A stretch of 64,000 nt of DNA from Planctomycetales bacterium ZRK34 (GTDB lineage Bacteria; Planctomycetota; Phycisphaerae; Phycisphaerales; Zrk34): positions 1-64,000 of the forward strand of contig CP050848.1 of NCBI GenBank assembly GCA_014873095.1. Direction: 5' to 3'. Positions 48,971 to 57,139 of the stretch are shown in pieces. The notes under the pieces were generated by a model. That model searched no databases. It was not told the origin of the DNA and saw only the letters and a program-made list of their open reading frames with translations. A program made the position numbers and the translations under genes. Positions within the stretch are counted from its first letter, which is position 1. The number at the start of each line of letters is the position of its first letter.

Positions 48971-50998
48971 ATGAAACCTGACGGCACCGGATTGATTGAA
49001 CGTGACAGTTGGCTGGAACCTCACCGCGAGGTGCTGCGCCGGCGCTTTGAACACATCCAGAACGTGCGCCGGCAATTCGACGACGCCGGCGGACTGACCG
49101 GGCAAGTCTCCCAGGCCCACCACTACTTCGGTTTCAACCGGGGCGAAAAAGACGGCGCGCCCGGCGTGTGGTACCGCGAGTGGGCGCCCGGGGCGCAGAT
49201 GCTGTCGCTGATCGGCGAGTTCAACAACTGGTCGCGCGATGCCAACCCGATGCGGCGCGACGCCTACGGCGTGTGGTCGTGCTTTTTGCCGGATGCCGAA
49301 TACGCCGATCGCTTCACGCATGAAACGGCCGTGAAAGTCTTCGTCGCTTCGCAGGGCTCGGCCGGCGACAAAATCCCCGCATACATTAAGCGCGTGACGC
49401 AGGTGCCGAACAGCATCGAATTCGTCGGGCACTACTGGCAACCGCCCGAGCCCTACGTCTGGCAGCATGAATCACCGACTACCATCGACGGCGGCCTGCG
49501 CATCTACGAAGGTCACGTCGGCATGTCGCAGGAAGAAGGCAAGGTCGGCAGCTTCGATGAATTCCGTCTGAATGTGCTGCCGCGCATCGCCGACCTCGGG
49601 TACAACACGGTCCAGTTGATGGCCGTCCAGCAGCACCCGTATTACGGGTCGTTCGGGTATCACGTCAGCAATCTCTTCGCCGTGTCGTCGTTCTTCGGAA
49701 CGCCCTACCAACTCAAGCAGCTCATCGACGCCGCTCACGGCCTGGGCCTGCGCGTCATCATGGACATCGTCCATTCGCACATGGTCAAAAACACCGCCGA
49801 AGGGCTCAACCGCTTCGACGGCACCGACCATCAATACTTCCACGGCCCGCCGCGCGGCGATCACGTGGCGTGGGATTCCAAGTGCTACGACTATTCCAAG
49901 TACGAAGTCCTCCGCCTGCTGCTGAGCAACTGCCGCTACTGGCTCGATGAGTATCGCTTCGACGGCTACCGCTTCGACGGTGTCACCAGCATGCTCTACC
50001 TCGACCACGGCCTCGGCAAGACCTTCTCCAGCTACGACGACTATTTCTCGCCGAACACCGACTGGGATGCCGTGGCTTATCTGACGCTGGCCAATGATGT
50101 GATTCATGCCGTGCGCCCCGATGCGGTGACGGTCGCCGAAGACATGTCCGGCATGCCCGGCACGGCTCGCCCGACCGACGAAGGCGGACTCGGCTTCGAC
50201 TATCGCCTGGCCATGGGCGTGCCCGACTTCTGGATCAAAACACTCAAGGAACAGGCCGACGAGCAGTGGAACCTCGGCAGCATCTTCGGCACGCTGCTGA
50301 ACCGCCGCCACGGAGAAAAACACATCGGCTACGCCGAGTCGCACGACCAGGCGCTCGTCGGCGACAAGACCCTCGCCTTCTGGCTCATGGATAAACACAT
50401 GTACGAGGGCATGAGCATCTTCCAGCAGGACGTCGTCATCGCACGCGGCATCGCGCTGCACAAGATGATCCGCCTGATCACGTTCACGCTCGCCGGCGAA
50501 GCCTACCTCAACTTCATGGGCAACGAGTTCGGCCACCCCGAGTGGATCGACTTCCCCCGCGAAGGCAACAACTTCTCGTACCACCACGCCCGCCGCCAGT
50601 GGAGCCTCGTCGACGCCGACCATCTCCGCTACAAGGGCCTGAACAATTTCGACCGCGCCATGCAGCAGCTCGACAAACAGTACAACCTGCTGAATGATCC
50701 GCTGATCGAGCAGCTGGTCTGTCATGAAGACACCCGCCAGCTCGTCTACCGCCGCGGCCCGCTCGTGTTCGCCTTCAACTTCCACCCCAACGAGTCGTAC
50801 TCCGACCTGCGCATCCCCGTGCCGGATCAGACCGATTACAAGCTCGTGATAAACACCGACGCCACGGACTTCGAAGGCCAGGGCCTCGTCGCTCCCGGGT
50901 GCAAATACGTCTGGCAGGACACCCCCATGTACGGCCGCGACCAGTCCCTGCAGATCTACCTGCCCGCCCGCAGCGCCCTGGTCTTGGCCCCCGCCTGA
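48971..50998 (+). CDS. 1,4-alpha-glucan branching enzyme, GH13_8 (eukaryote-like) type
   Basis: 675 residues. A CBM48-like N-terminal domain (YREWAPGAQMLSLIGEFNNWS) precedes the TIM barrel. Catalytic residues lie in YRFDGYRFDGVTSMLYLDHGL (nucleophile Asp) and VTVAEDMSGMP (acid/base Glu), with the third Asp in YAESHDQALVG. The repeated RFDG motif and DHGLGKTFSSYDDYF are those of the GBE1-like subfamily rather than Escherichia coli GlgB. It introduces alpha-1,6 branches into glycogen. Other glg genes are absent from the window. The DGYRFDG spacing and length match the family. Confidence 0.92.
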   Translation: MKPDGTGLIERDSWLEPHREVLRRRFEHIQNVRRQFDDAGGLTGQVSQAHHYFGFNRGEKDGAPGVWYREWAPGAQMLSLIGEFNNWSRDANPMRRDAYGVWSCFLPDAEYADRFTHETAVKVFVASQGSAGDKIPAYIKRVTQVPNSIEFVGHYWQPPEPYVWQHESPTTIDGGLRIYEGHVGMSQEEGKVGSFDEFRLNVLPRIADLGYNTVQLMAVQQHPYYGSFGYHVSNLFAVSSFFGTPYQLKQLIDAAHGLGLRVIMDIVHSHMVKNTAEGLNRFDGTDHQYFHGPPRGDHVAWDSKCYDYSKYEVLRLLLSNCRYWLDEYRFDGYRFDGVTSMLYLDHGLGKTFSSYDDYFSPNTDWDAVAYLTLANDVIHAVRPDAVTVAEDMSGMPGTARPTDEGGLGFDYRLAMGVPDFWIKTLKEQADEQWNLGSIFGTLLNRRHGEKHIGYAESHDQALVGDKTLAFWLMDKHMYEGMSIFQQDVVIARGIALHKMIRLITFTLAGEAYLNFMGNEFGHPEWIDFPREGNNFSYHHARRQWSLVDADHLRYKGLNNFDRAMQQLDKQYNLLNDPLIEQLVCHEDTRQLVYRRGPLVFAFNFHPNESYSDLRIPVPDQTDYKLVINTDATDFEGQGLVAPGCKYVWQDTPMYGRDQSLQIYLPARSALVLAPA

Positions 50999-51001
50999 TA
51001 T

Positions 51002-51040
51002 CCCCCACGCCGACGCTGAGCGCAGCGAAGCGTCTGGTAC
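51002..51040 (+). repeat. REP-like copy between glgB and NUDIX genes
   Basis: Nearly identical to the minus strand of 447-487 (two single-base gaps), with GACGCT and AGCGTC able to pair. It occupies almost the whole 48-base gap between the convergent genes. Confidence 0.65.
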
Positions 51041-51046
51041 TGGTTA

Positions 51047-51463
51047 CTACTCCGCCGCCTGCTGAAGCGCCGCCAACATCGGCGCACACGTGTGCAGCGC
51101 GTCCGGGTGCGAAGCCCCCTGCTCGGCGTCAAGCCACAGCACCTCCGCGATCTCCATCGGCTCGGGTGTGACCACGCCGTCGACCCACTCGGCCAGCCAG
51201 GCGTACAGATACCACGGTGTATCCGGCCAGTCGTATTCCCACACGCAACGAATCGGCTTCACATCGATGCCGACTTCCTCCTTCGCCTCACGGATGACCG
51301 CCTGGGCCTGCGTTTCACCCGGCTCGATCTCCCCGCCGGGAAAGCCCACCGCCCCCGGCGCCCGCGCAACATGCATCGATCGGCGCACCATCAGCCACCG
51401 CCCGTCCTCACGGCGGCAAGCAATGACCACGCCTTCGCGTCGTGTTGATTCCGCAGCGCTCAT
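51047..51463 (-). CDS. NUDIX hydrolase
   Basis: 138 residues. The Nudix box is complete: GGEIEPGET, then REAKEEVGI, fitting the GX5EX7REUXEEXGU pattern. The N-terminal strand REGVVIACRREDGRWLMV and the loop GAVGFPGG are typical. The substrate, usually a nucleoside diphosphate derivative, cannot be predicted. The small size and lack of signal peptide indicate a cytoplasmic house-cleaning enzyme. It converges with the branching enzyme gene. Confidence 0.93.
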   Translation of the reverse strand: MSAAESTRREGVVIACRREDGRWLMVRRSMHVARAPGAVGFPGGEIEPGETQAQAVIREAKEEVGIDVKPIRCVWEYDWPDTPWYLYAWLAEWVDGVVTPEPMEIAEVLWLDAEQGASHPDALHTCAPMLAALQQAAE

Positions 51464-51496
51464 CGCGGAAGTCTAACCGATATAGGAACACAAATC

Positions 51497-51562
51497 TGTG
51501 GCACAGCCGCCCTCGGCTGTGCGAGTGCTACCTTCAGCACAGCCGAGGGCGGCTGTGCCACA
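51497..51562. repeat. 26-bp perfect inverted repeat (GCACAGCCG type)
   Basis: Arms 51497-51522 and 51537-51562 are perfect reverse complements (TGTGGCACAGCCGCCCTCGG begins the left arm) with a 14-base loop. It lies between the stop of the HzsA-like gene and the start of the NUDIX gene, and may act as a terminator though no T-run follows. Confidence 0.85.
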
Positions 51563-51564
51563 AC

Positions 51565-54003
51565 TCACATATCGGGTGACTTCTTATCTACCTTCCACCT
51601 GAACGAATCCCAATACGCGCGATCGACCTTATACACATCAACCGGAGCATCCGCCGGAAGATCCTTGCGGATGAACCCGAACCGCTGCATCTCGCGGATG
51701 TAGTGCTCGTTGGGACGAAAGCCCGGCATGTCGAATCGCTTAATCTTCATCAACGATTCATGGGCATGACGGATCGACGTGAGAATCTGTTGATACAAGG
51801 GGTCTTTGGTGTCCTTGAAGACAATCTCCTTGCAGGCGCCCAGTCCGCCCGCCTCCTTGGCCAGCGGCCCCCGCAACACACGCGACATCTCGGGGCGCGA
51901 CACGTTGACGACTGTCATCGGGTAGCCCACGCGACCGCCGGGGAAGCTGAGCTTCTTATCGTGCAGGTGGCAACTGCCGCAGCGTTTGGTCATCTCCTTG
52001 CCGGGCAGATGCGCATACGCATCGGGGTTGCCGAGCGATGCATACGTGCCGGGATAAGTCGCGCTGGTTTCGATCCACAGGCGAATCATCTTGCGCTGGT
52101 GATCGCTGACCTTCGCGCCGTAGTGCGAACCGTCGATCAGCTTCATCAACGGGCTGACCACCGAGCCGTAGGAATACGGCTCATAGTTGCTCGTCGGCTT
52201 GTTACGCGCATCGTTGATCAGACCACGATGAATGATCGTGCGGTAGCTCATGGTGTAGCGCTGCGTTTTGTCGCCGGTCAGATCGACGCGGCCTTCATAC
52301 TTCTCAGCGCGGTGACACTTGACGCAGTGCTCGTCGAGAATCGGCTGGATGTCCCGCGGGAAGTCGATCACGCGCGGGATGTCCTTGATCGGCTGCACCT
52401 TCGCCGGCGACTTGCGCACCGCCTGCAGGTTGAGCACGCCGCCCGAACTCGGCGCCTGCGTGCGCTGTTCGTGACAACCCACGCAACTGGTCTTTTCACC
52501 GGGCTGGAGCACGAGGAAGCTGTGCATCCGCTTGACGGGGCGATCCTGCTTGTCGAGCGCGACGAAGAACAGCGACTGAAGAGCCGGTAGCTGCATGTAG
52601 GCTGAACCGTCGGGTTCGACCGGCACGGTGCCGACGATCTCCGCAAGCGTGAACGACCCGCCGATCGTCAGCGGCTCCATCCCGCCGGAGAAGTTCACCG
52701 GCTTGGGCAGTTGCTTGAGCACGAGCAGTTTGTCGATCGCACCGGGCTTGACGCCCTCCATGTTGCGACCTTCGTACACGTTCTGAAGAATCAGCGTGCC
52801 GGTGGGGTCTTTGAGGTCGACACGATCCGCCAGGGCCTGCTCGATCGGCCGCCCCCGTACCGGGCGCGGCTCGTGAAGCTGAAACGTCTTGCGTTCGGCT
52901 TCGGGCAGTTGATAGACCAACTCGGTCGCGCCCGAGCCGTCCATCACGTACAGCCCCTTGGGGTCAGCCACGAGGAAGCAGTCTTCACTCAGCGCGTACG
53001 GGTCTTTCCAGCTATTGCGTTTGTTGACGACCTTCACAGCCGCCGGATCATCCGGGCCGAGATTCGGATCGACCACGGCGATCGAACCCAGATGCTCAGG
53101 CCGACCATGCCCGGGGCTGAACACGGAGACGATTTTGTCGGTGCCGGGAATGGGCTTGGCATCGAGCATGGCGATGCCCGGCTTGAGATTGCCGTAGTAA
53201 ACCATCTGGGCGGTGCCGTCGGGATTGGTCGTCCACAGGTGATGGTAATGCACCTGCGAGCGGTCGACGTATTCCCATCGCATGTAAAGAACGCGACCGT
53301 CGGGCAGCACCCAGGGGGTGTTGTCGTGGTCGTTGTTGGACGAAAGCATGCGGACGTTGGAACCATCGGCATCGCAACGGTAGAGCGTAGCGACGCGCGA
53401 GTACCAGCAGTTGACGAATCGCCGACAGCGCGACGAGCAGAACACGATCGACCCGTCGGGACAGTACGTCGGTTCGATGTCATCATCCGGGCCGTCGGTC
53501 AGTTGCTTGAGGCCCGAGCCGTCGACGTTGATTTCGTAGAGATGGAAGGTGTGGGTTCCACCGGGGCGATAGGAGAAGAGAATCTTCTTGCCGCTGTAGT
53601 GCATCTGCGGATCGCGCACGCCGCCTTTGGGATCGTCCAGCAGCGTGACGATCTTGCCGGTGCGGAGGTTCATTTTGCACAGGCGACCGCCTTCGCCGTA
53701 GCCCCAGAGCACGCCGTCCTGTTCTTTGAAGGCTCGCTCCTTGGGCGGGCCGTAGGTGCATGAATAATTGCCGAAGGTCACGTACCAGTGATCGCGGCCG
53801 GGCACGCGCACGGCGAACACGATCTCGTCGAAATGCTTCATCGGACCGTTGAGCATGCGCTGCAACATCGGGCCGGGTTTGTACGCGGGGGCTGGTTTCT
53901 TGGCGGGCGCCGGCTTGGGCGCTTCGGCGCACACGACACCGGCTGTCAGCGTCACGGCCAGCAGCAGCGAAAACATGCGTGTGAATTTCAAAGCCTGTGT
54001 CAT
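51565..54003 (-). CDS. HzsA-like beta-propeller protein with three c-type haem motifs
   Basis: 812 residues with a signal peptide (about 8-26). The first half is a PD40/WD40-like beta propeller (ILFSYRPGGTHTFHLYEINV; PTYCPDGSIVFCSS). The second half carries three CxxCH sites: C507 (SCVGCHEQ), C560 (HCVKCHRA) and C675 (RCGSCHLH). This layout resembles hydrazine synthase alpha-subunit-like proteins, found in many non-anammox planctomycetes; no beta/gamma partner is present, so hydrazine synthesis is not implied. GAGGT about seven bases before the ATG supports the start. It is likely a periplasmic cytochrome of unknown substrate. The AT-rich upstream region has an inverted repeat at 54078-54103. 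Confidence 0.82.
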   Translation of the reverse strand: MTQALKFTRMFSLLLAVTLTAGVVCAEAPKPAPAKKPAPAYKPGPMLQRMLNGPMKHFDEIVFAVRVPGRDHWYVTFGNYSCTYGPPKERAFKEQDGVLWGYGEGGRLCKMNLRTGKIVTLLDDPKGGVRDPQMHYSGKKILFSYRPGGTHTFHLYEINVDGSGLKQLTDGPDDDIEPTYCPDGSIVFCSSRCRRFVNCWYSRVATLYRCDADGSNVRMLSSNNDHDNTPWVLPDGRVLYMRWEYVDRSQVHYHHLWTTNPDGTAQMVYYGNLKPGIAMLDAKPIPGTDKIVSVFSPGHGRPEHLGSIAVVDPNLGPDDPAAVKVVNKRNSWKDPYALSEDCFLVADPKGLYVMDGSGATELVYQLPEAERKTFQLHEPRPVRGRPIEQALADRVDLKDPTGTLILQNVYEGRNMEGVKPGAIDKLLVLKQLPKPVNFSGGMEPLTIGGSFTLAEIVGTVPVEPDGSAYMQLPALQSLFFVALDKQDRPVKRMHSFLVLQPGEKTSCVGCHEQRTQAPSSGGVLNLQAVRKSPAKVQPIKDIPRVIDFPRDIQPILDEHCVKCHRAEKYEGRVDLTGDKTQRYTMSYRTIIHRGLINDARNKPTSNYEPYSYGSVVSPLMKLIDGSHYGAKVSDHQRKMIRLWIETSATYPGTYASLGNPDAYAHLPGKEMTKRCGSCHLHDKKLSFPGGRVGYPMTVVNVSRPEMSRVLRGPLAKEAGGLGACKEIVFKDTKDPLYQQILTSIRHAHESLMKIKRFDMPGFRPNEHYIREMQRFGFIRKDLPADAPVDVYKVDRAYWDSFRWKVDKKSPDM

Positions 54004-54077
54004 GATCGAACCTCACAATCCGTGGCGTCGGCTCGCCGCGAATGGCGCAGCGACCGCGACAACCTCATCATATTCGG

Positions 54078-54103
54078 ATATTTGCATTGACATACGCAAA
54101 TAT
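54078..54103. promoter_or_regulatory. AT-rich inverted repeat upstream of the HzsA-like gene
   Basis: ATATTTGC and GCAAATAT are separated by ten bases, and a looser match extends outward (GGA and TTCC). It lies 75-100 bases before the gene at 54003 and between two co-oriented genes, so an operator or promoter element is possible. Confidence 0.3.
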
Positions 54104-54150
54104 TCCACATGACGGGTCAACGTCATATCGCCGCGGGTATTGCGAGGCGA

Positions 54151-55383
54151 TTACTGAGCGGCGGCGCCGGCCTTGTCTTTCTTCTTTTTGTGGGCGGGTT
54201 CCTGCGTCATGGGAGCCGGGGCGGGATAACCCTCATCGCGAATGTGGCGGCCGACGGTGCGCAGCGTGCCGATATCGATCGGGTGGATCGAGCCATCGGG
54301 CAGCGGGCCGGTGTTCATCAGCAGATTGCAGTTCATGTCGAACGCGGCGGCGAGTCGGCGGCGAACCTCGGGGGCGTCCAGATGCTTGTCGTCATCGGCG
54401 GCCTTGTAGCCCCACACGTGCGGCTGGAGCGTGTCGCAGATTTCGTTGTGCTTGGTCTTGTTGGAGGCCCAGGCGTGCGCGGCGATGGCGCCGGCCTTCT
54501 CGCCGTAGCGTTTGGAGATGATGTCTTCCAGCGAACGACCCGACCGCTCAGGGGCGGCGAAATCTTCGGTGCCGGTGATGCCCTGCTTGGCGCTGATCAG
54601 GCAATGCGGCTGGCGCTTGCGGATGCCGTCATAAATCTCCTGCATCGGGAACAGGTCCGGGCGGCCGTAAAAACCCATCAGTGGGTCAATCCAGATGCCG
54701 GCGACGGGGCCGTAGTTTGTCAGCAGCGTGTTGACGTGGCCCAGGGCGTCGTCGAGGTACTTCTGAAAGTCTTCGTCTTTTTCGTACTTGTACTGATCGG
54801 GCTGGGTCTTGTAATCCGGGCGCGCCATGAAGTTGTATTGGCGCGGGTAGAAATAAGGATGGTGCCAGTCGGCCAGCAGGGAGTAGTAGAAGAAGCACCC
54901 GAGGCCTTTCTTCTGACACTGCTCCGCCAGCTCGGCGCACAGATCGCGACCGGCGGTGGCGACGGAGTTCCACGACCCGCGCCCGGTATCGAAAAGACAG
55001 AAACCGTCGTGATGCTTGGCGGTCAGGTTGACGTACTTCATGCCGGCTTCGAGAGCGAGGTCGGTGATGAAATCGGCATCGAACTTGTCGGGCTTGAAAG
55101 TCGGAGCGAGCTTTTCGTATTCCTCGACGGGAATCTTCTCGCGGAACATGACCCATTCGCCGCGGCCAAGCTGGCTGTAGAGTCCGTAGTGCATGAACAG
55201 GCCGAACTTCGCCTGCTCGAACCACTTGAGTGCGGCGGCATGCGGATCAGTCGCGTAAATGCCGGCGAAGTCTTTCAGGTAGCCGGGCACACCGGCCACC
55301 GGGGCGGCACGCAGCGCGCCGGGGGCGATCAATGCTGCGGCGGCGGCTGAGCAGTTCTGCACGAATTGTCGACGGTTCAACAT
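54151..55383 (-). CDS. GH29 alpha-L-fucosidase
   Basis: 410 residues. A Tat-like leader (RRQFVQNCSAAAAALIA) indicates export. GH29 landmarks are KFGLFMHYGLYS, KYVNLTAKHHDGFCLFDT, and the nucleophile region GIWIDPLMG with Asp at about 233. The end of the barrel has NCNLLMNTGPLPDGSIHP. The usual length is 400-480, so a C-terminal beta domain is mostly missing. It would release fucose from algal or mucosal glycans. The C-terminus is a Lys/Ala tail. The neighbouring alcohol dehydrogenase could handle products, but that is speculation. Confidence 0.93.
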   Translation of the reverse strand: MLNRRQFVQNCSAAAAALIAPGALRAAPVAGVPGYLKDFAGIYATDPHAAALKWFEQAKFGLFMHYGLYSQLGRGEWVMFREKIPVEEYEKLAPTFKPDKFDADFITDLALEAGMKYVNLTAKHHDGFCLFDTGRGSWNSVATAGRDLCAELAEQCQKKGLGCFFYYSLLADWHHPYFYPRQYNFMARPDYKTQPDQYKYEKDEDFQKYLDDALGHVNTLLTNYGPVAGIWIDPLMGFYGRPDLFPMQEIYDGIRKRQPHCLISAKQGITGTEDFAAPERSGRSLEDIISKRYGEKAGAIAAHAWASNKTKHNEICDTLQPHVWGYKAADDDKHLDAPEVRRRLAAAFDMNCNLLMNTGPLPDGSIHPIDIGTLRTVGRHIRDEGYPAPAPMTQEPAHKKKKDKAGAAAQ

Positions 55384-55413
55384 GGCCTGTTCCTTCGGTA
55401 AATCTATGTCGGT

Positions 55414-56421
55414 TTAATGCATGTCGAGCACGAGGCGATAGCGCGGGCTGCCGGAGCGCAGCTTCTCGAACGCGTCGTTGATCTTGTCGATCGGGTAGTG
55501 CTCGGTGATCGGCGCGATCTTGTGGCGGGCGCAGAACTCGACCATCTTGCGAACGGTGGCCGGCGGCCCGAGGGGACTGGCCGACAGCGATTTTTCCTGT
55601 ATCAGCAGGTTGAAGCTGTTGGCCACGCCGAATGTATCGAGCACCGCGCCGACGGTGTGCAACACGCCGCCGGGCGCGAGGGTCTGGACATAAGCGTCCC
55701 AGTCGAGCCGCACATTGGTCGTGTTCACGATCAGATCGAACTTGCCGGTGAGCTTCGACAGTGCATCGGGTTCTTTGGTCGCAACGAACTCGTGAGCGCC
55801 CATGCGGCGGGCTTCTTCTTCCTTGTCGCGCGACGTTGAGAAAGCGGTGACCTCGCAGCCCCACTTGTTCAGAAACATCAGCGCCATGTGGCCGAGCCCG
55901 CCGATGCCGATGACGCCGACGCGCGCCGTCGGCCTGATCGCATGCTGCACGATCGGTTGAAACACGGTGATGCCGCCGCAGAACAGCGGCCCGCCTTCAC
56001 GCAGATCAAACCCCTCCGGCAGCTTCGTCGTCCATGCCCAGTGACACCTGACCGCGTCGGCGAAACCACCGTAACGCCCGACGATCAATCCCTCGTTGGA
56101 AGCGCAACGGTTGTGATGCCCGCTCATGCATTGATCACAGTGCATGCACGATCGGCTCGTCCAGCCGACGCCGACGTGATCGCCAACTTGCAGATTCGGC
56201 ACCAGTGGCCCGACCGCAATGATGCGCCCGACGACTTCGTGACCGCCGACGAACGGATACGTCGTCTGGCCCCAGTCGTTATCGAGCATGGAAAGATCGC
56301 TGTGGCAGATGCCGCAATGGTCGACGGCGATCTCGACTTCATCGGCAGCCAACTCGCCGGGGTTGTACTCAAACGGCTCGAAGGCGCCGCCCTGCTTGCG
56401 TGCAGCGTAGGCATGAATCAT
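55414..56421 (-). CDS. Zinc-dependent alcohol dehydrogenase (cinnamyl-type)
   Basis: 335 residues from ATG 56421, eight bases after AGGAG; a GTG three codons upstream starts inside that sequence. Catalytic zinc motif HCGICHSDL and GHEVVGR; structural zinc cysteines in CMHCDQCMSGHHNRC. The NADP site is VGVIGIGGLGHMALMFL. The family includes cinnamyl and YahK-type aldehyde reductases, likely acting on aldehydes with NADPH. It sits 30 bases upstream of the fucosidase gene in the same direction. Confidence 0.93.
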   Translation of the reverse strand: MIHAYAARKQGGAFEPFEYNPGELAADEVEIAVDHCGICHSDLSMLDNDWGQTTYPFVGGHEVVGRIIAVGPLVPNLQVGDHVGVGWTSRSCMHCDQCMSGHHNRCASNEGLIVGRYGGFADAVRCHWAWTTKLPEGFDLREGGPLFCGGITVFQPIVQHAIRPTARVGVIGIGGLGHMALMFLNKWGCEVTAFSTSRDKEEEARRMGAHEFVATKEPDALSKLTGKFDLIVNTTNVRLDWDAYVQTLAPGGVLHTVGAVLDTFGVANSFNLLIQEKSLSASPLGPPATVRKMVEFCARHKIAPITEHYPIDKINDAFEKLRSGSPRYRLVLDMH

Positions 56422-56497
56422 CGTGATCACTCCTTGAGATGAGTCTCGGCTTGCTGCTTAATACTACCACGCACGATTAAACGTCGCATCGTGTGTT

Positions 56498-56950
56498 TTA
56501 TTCCAGCTCGACCGGCTCAAACAGCACGCCCTGCTCGGTGCGCCGGGCAAAGAAGGCGTCGATCGTGTCCATCTTCATCGCATGGCGGATCGCGTAGGCG
56601 GCCCGGACGAGGTCGGCCTTCTGCAACTGCTCCAGCGAGGTGGTGCCGGCGGCGAGGCGGCTGGTGTAGAAGGCGCAGTCTTCGTGCTGGATGAGCACGA
56701 TGCGCTGCAGGCCGTGGGCGTCGACGAGGAATTTGAGTTCATCGATGACGCCAGCCTCTTCGAGCCGCGCCTGTGAATAGCCGGCCAGACACGCCGGTCC
56801 GCCGGGCAGCGCCACGCGGTCGTAGCGCGGCAGTTTCAGCCCGTGCTGCAGAAAGTCGTCGTACTGTTCACACACGCGGCCGTCAGAACAGTAGATCGCG
56901 GCGGCGTGCATGCGCTTGGTGTGGTACGGCAGTTTGGATTCGTATTGCAT
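56498..56950 (-). CDS. Beta-carbonic-anhydrase-like protein
   Basis: 150 residues. Two motifs recall beta-carbonic anhydrases: YCSDGRV near residue 20 (like CxDSR) and IQHEDCAFY near 88-96 (like HxxC). These are the zinc ligands and the Asp/Arg dyad of that family, though the protein is shorter (usual 190-230) and the central part is divergent. Activity is therefore uncertain; it may bind zinc without catalysing CO2 hydration. A stretch of five acidic residues ends the protein. It is downstream of a 189-base region and not clearly part of an operon. Confidence 0.6.
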   Translation of the reverse strand: MQYESKLPYHTKRMHAAAIYCSDGRVCEQYDDFLQHGLKLPRYDRVALPGGPACLAGYSQARLEEAGVIDELKFLVDAHGLQRIVLIQHEDCAFYTSRLAAGTTSLEQLQKADLVRAAYAIRHAMKMDTIDAFFARRTEQGVLFEPVELE

Positions 56951-57139
56951 AGGGGTATTTTGACCGATATTGATCCAATATGCACGCCCGACACTAAGGC
57001 CTCCCGGACCCAGGCCCGCCCATGGTCAGGGAATCCCTGCTTTGTGAAACGGTGCGTTTACGGCCTTCCAACTGTCGCTATGCTGTGAAGATCATCACTT
57101 TGCGTCCTGTGTTTGCGGACGACGCGGAGGCGTTTTGTC

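Noticed and set aside
49472..50785. Minus-strand frame of 437 codons opposite the branching enzyme
   Set aside because: A shadow of a well-supported enzyme gene; Val/Ala/Glu-rich with no motif.
51565..54003. Hydrazine synthase, implying anammox metabolism
   Set aside because: Only an alpha-subunit-like architecture is present, with no beta or gamma partners and no hydrazine dehydrogenase, and related proteins occur in non-anammox planctomycetes.
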